Positions 4,810 to 5,373 of a stretch of 5,373 nt of DNA are shown here, piece by piece. Below the pieces are notes generated by a model that was not told the DNA's origin, made no database searches, and saw nothing but the letters and a program-made list of their open reading frames with translations. The stretch is taken from the NCBI GenBank assembly GCA_030428695.1, contig JAUIEM010000524.1:1-5373 (forward strand), given 5' to 3'. Numbering within the stretch: the stretch's first letter is position 1; every line of letters begins with the position of its first letter. Source of the stretch: a bacterium. GTDB lineage: Bacteria; Planctomycetota; J058; JAJDCP01. Made by a program: the position numbers and the translations under genes.

Positions 4810-5373
4810 CTACTCTTGCTCCAGATCCACCAACAGCCACCCCTCCGCGAGGACGGATGCTGTAACTCGTCTTGTCTCGCCGGATTGGTTCGTTAGATGA
4901 CCTAGCGCGCTTGCTCCAACGGGAGCCGCAACTCCAAGCGAGGAGGGACTCGACGGTGTAAACACCCATTCCTCTAGACCCTGTCTAAGCACAAGCCTCC
5001 ATTCGGCCTTAGAGGCGAACCGTTGCGCGCTTGACGTGAAGGCTACTCGGCGCTCGGCACTGTAGCTCAAGGCGTCTATCCATTCTGGCAAATCACGAAA
5101 CGAGGCCCACATACCCCCGGAAGCACGAACTTCGTATCGCGCGCCGCGCGGCACCATAGCCCGAATCGCGCGGCGCTTTTCCAATGCGTATCTGCGGGAC
5201 CACTCACCTACTCTTATCTCGATGTCCGAACCACCAACTCCGGGAGCAAGTGTGGTTTCTATCGGAGTCGATGTCTGCAGATCGATATGCGTCGGCAGCG
5301 CTCCTGCTGGCCCCTTCCACTCCCACATCACCCAGTCAAGAGGGCCGCCGATCTCTTGGCCGATTGTCTTATT
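4810..5373 (-). CDS. Unrecognised protein, C-terminal 187 residues (5' end outside the window)
   Basis: The frame is open from the right edge of the window to a TAG at 4810-4812. A GTG at 5331 could be read as a start, but it has no ribosome site, and the 14 upstream codons read on smoothly (TIGQEIGGPLDWVMWEWKG), so the true start is probably outside. The protein is mixed in character: Trp-rich near the left (WVMWEWKG, MWASFRDLPEWIDAL), with several short strand-like stretches and a C-terminus SGETRRVTASVLAEGWLLVDLEQE. No membrane segment, signal peptide or catalytic motif is visible in this part, and I do not recognise a family. Codon use is less GC-biased than in secF or the IS genes. It lies just upstream of the acidic secreted protein on the same strand and is probably co-transcribed with it. 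Confidence 0.65.
   Translation of the reverse strand, partial: NKTIGQEIGGPLDWVMWEWKGPAGALPTHIDLQTSTPIETTLAPGVGGSDIEIRVGEWSRRYALEKRRAIRAMVPRGARYEVRASGGMWASFRDLPEWIDALSYSAERRVAFTSSAQRFASKAEWRLVLRQGLEEWVFTPSSPSSLGVAAPVGASALGHLTNQSGETRRVTASVLAEGWLLVDLEQE

Noticed and set aside
5329..5331. GTG as the start of the right-edge minus-strand gene
   Set aside because: No Shine-Dalgarno precedes it, and the same frame continues open with protein-like sequence to the window edge, so the start is more likely outside.
1..5373. CRISPR array, toxin-antitoxin pair, or defence system
   Set aside because: No regularly spaced repeats and no small overlapping toxin/antitoxin-like genes or defence domains are visible. 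The only AAA+ protein is IstB of the insertion sequence.

Overview
The window suggests a high-GC bacterium. The left third is very GC-rich, with G or C at almost every third codon position. A separate SecF followed by a single-pass LysM protein points to a didermic, non-actinobacterial lineage. Planctomycetota, Acidobacteriota or a similar environmental phylum would fit, but the sequence alone does not decide, and no rRNA or tRNA gene is present to settle it.

Region 1 (1-1192) is chromosomal housekeeping sequence on the + strand. It holds the 3' end of secF, the Sec translocon accessory subunit. About 35 nt downstream comes a small membrane-anchored protein with two LysM-type repeats. After the LysM stop, roughly 110 bp of that gene's own 3' end is repeated as a diverged, out-of-frame tandem copy. 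A third copy is cut off after 13 bp by the next element.

Region 2 (1193-3576) is an apparently complete IS21-family insertion sequence of 2384 bp. It has 56/57-bp terminal inverted repeats that start TGTCA, istA (a DDE transposase with a helix-turn-helix) and istB (an AAA+ ATPase helper). The two genes overlap by ATGA. A non-coding tail after istB holds a dense group of GC-rich stem-loops. The right tip ends in a consensus outward TTGACA. I find no target-site duplication.

Region 3 (3577-5373) has lower GC content and different codon use. The first 660 bp hold no convincing gene: there is a possible remnant of a transposase-like reading frame and, further right, a nested stem-loop with a T-run that looks like a terminator for minus-strand transcription. 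The rest is a minus-strand gene pair. The upstream gene (4810 to beyond the window edge) is unrecognised. The downstream gene (4238-4783) encodes a secreted-looking, extremely acidic Gly/Asp/Glu-rich protein. Its well-placed ribosome binding site and ATG are followed after five codons by an in-frame TAG inside the apparent signal peptide, so it is a pseudogene, uses a weak downstream start, or carries a sequencing error.

The IS lies exactly at the border between the two compositional domains. This could mean IS-mediated rearrangement, acquisition of the right-hand segment, or an assembly join at a repeated element. I do not see a clear new multi-gene system. The most interesting unexplained items are the amber-interrupted acidic secreted protein with its orphan partner, the IS tail hairpin cluster, and the missing target duplication.
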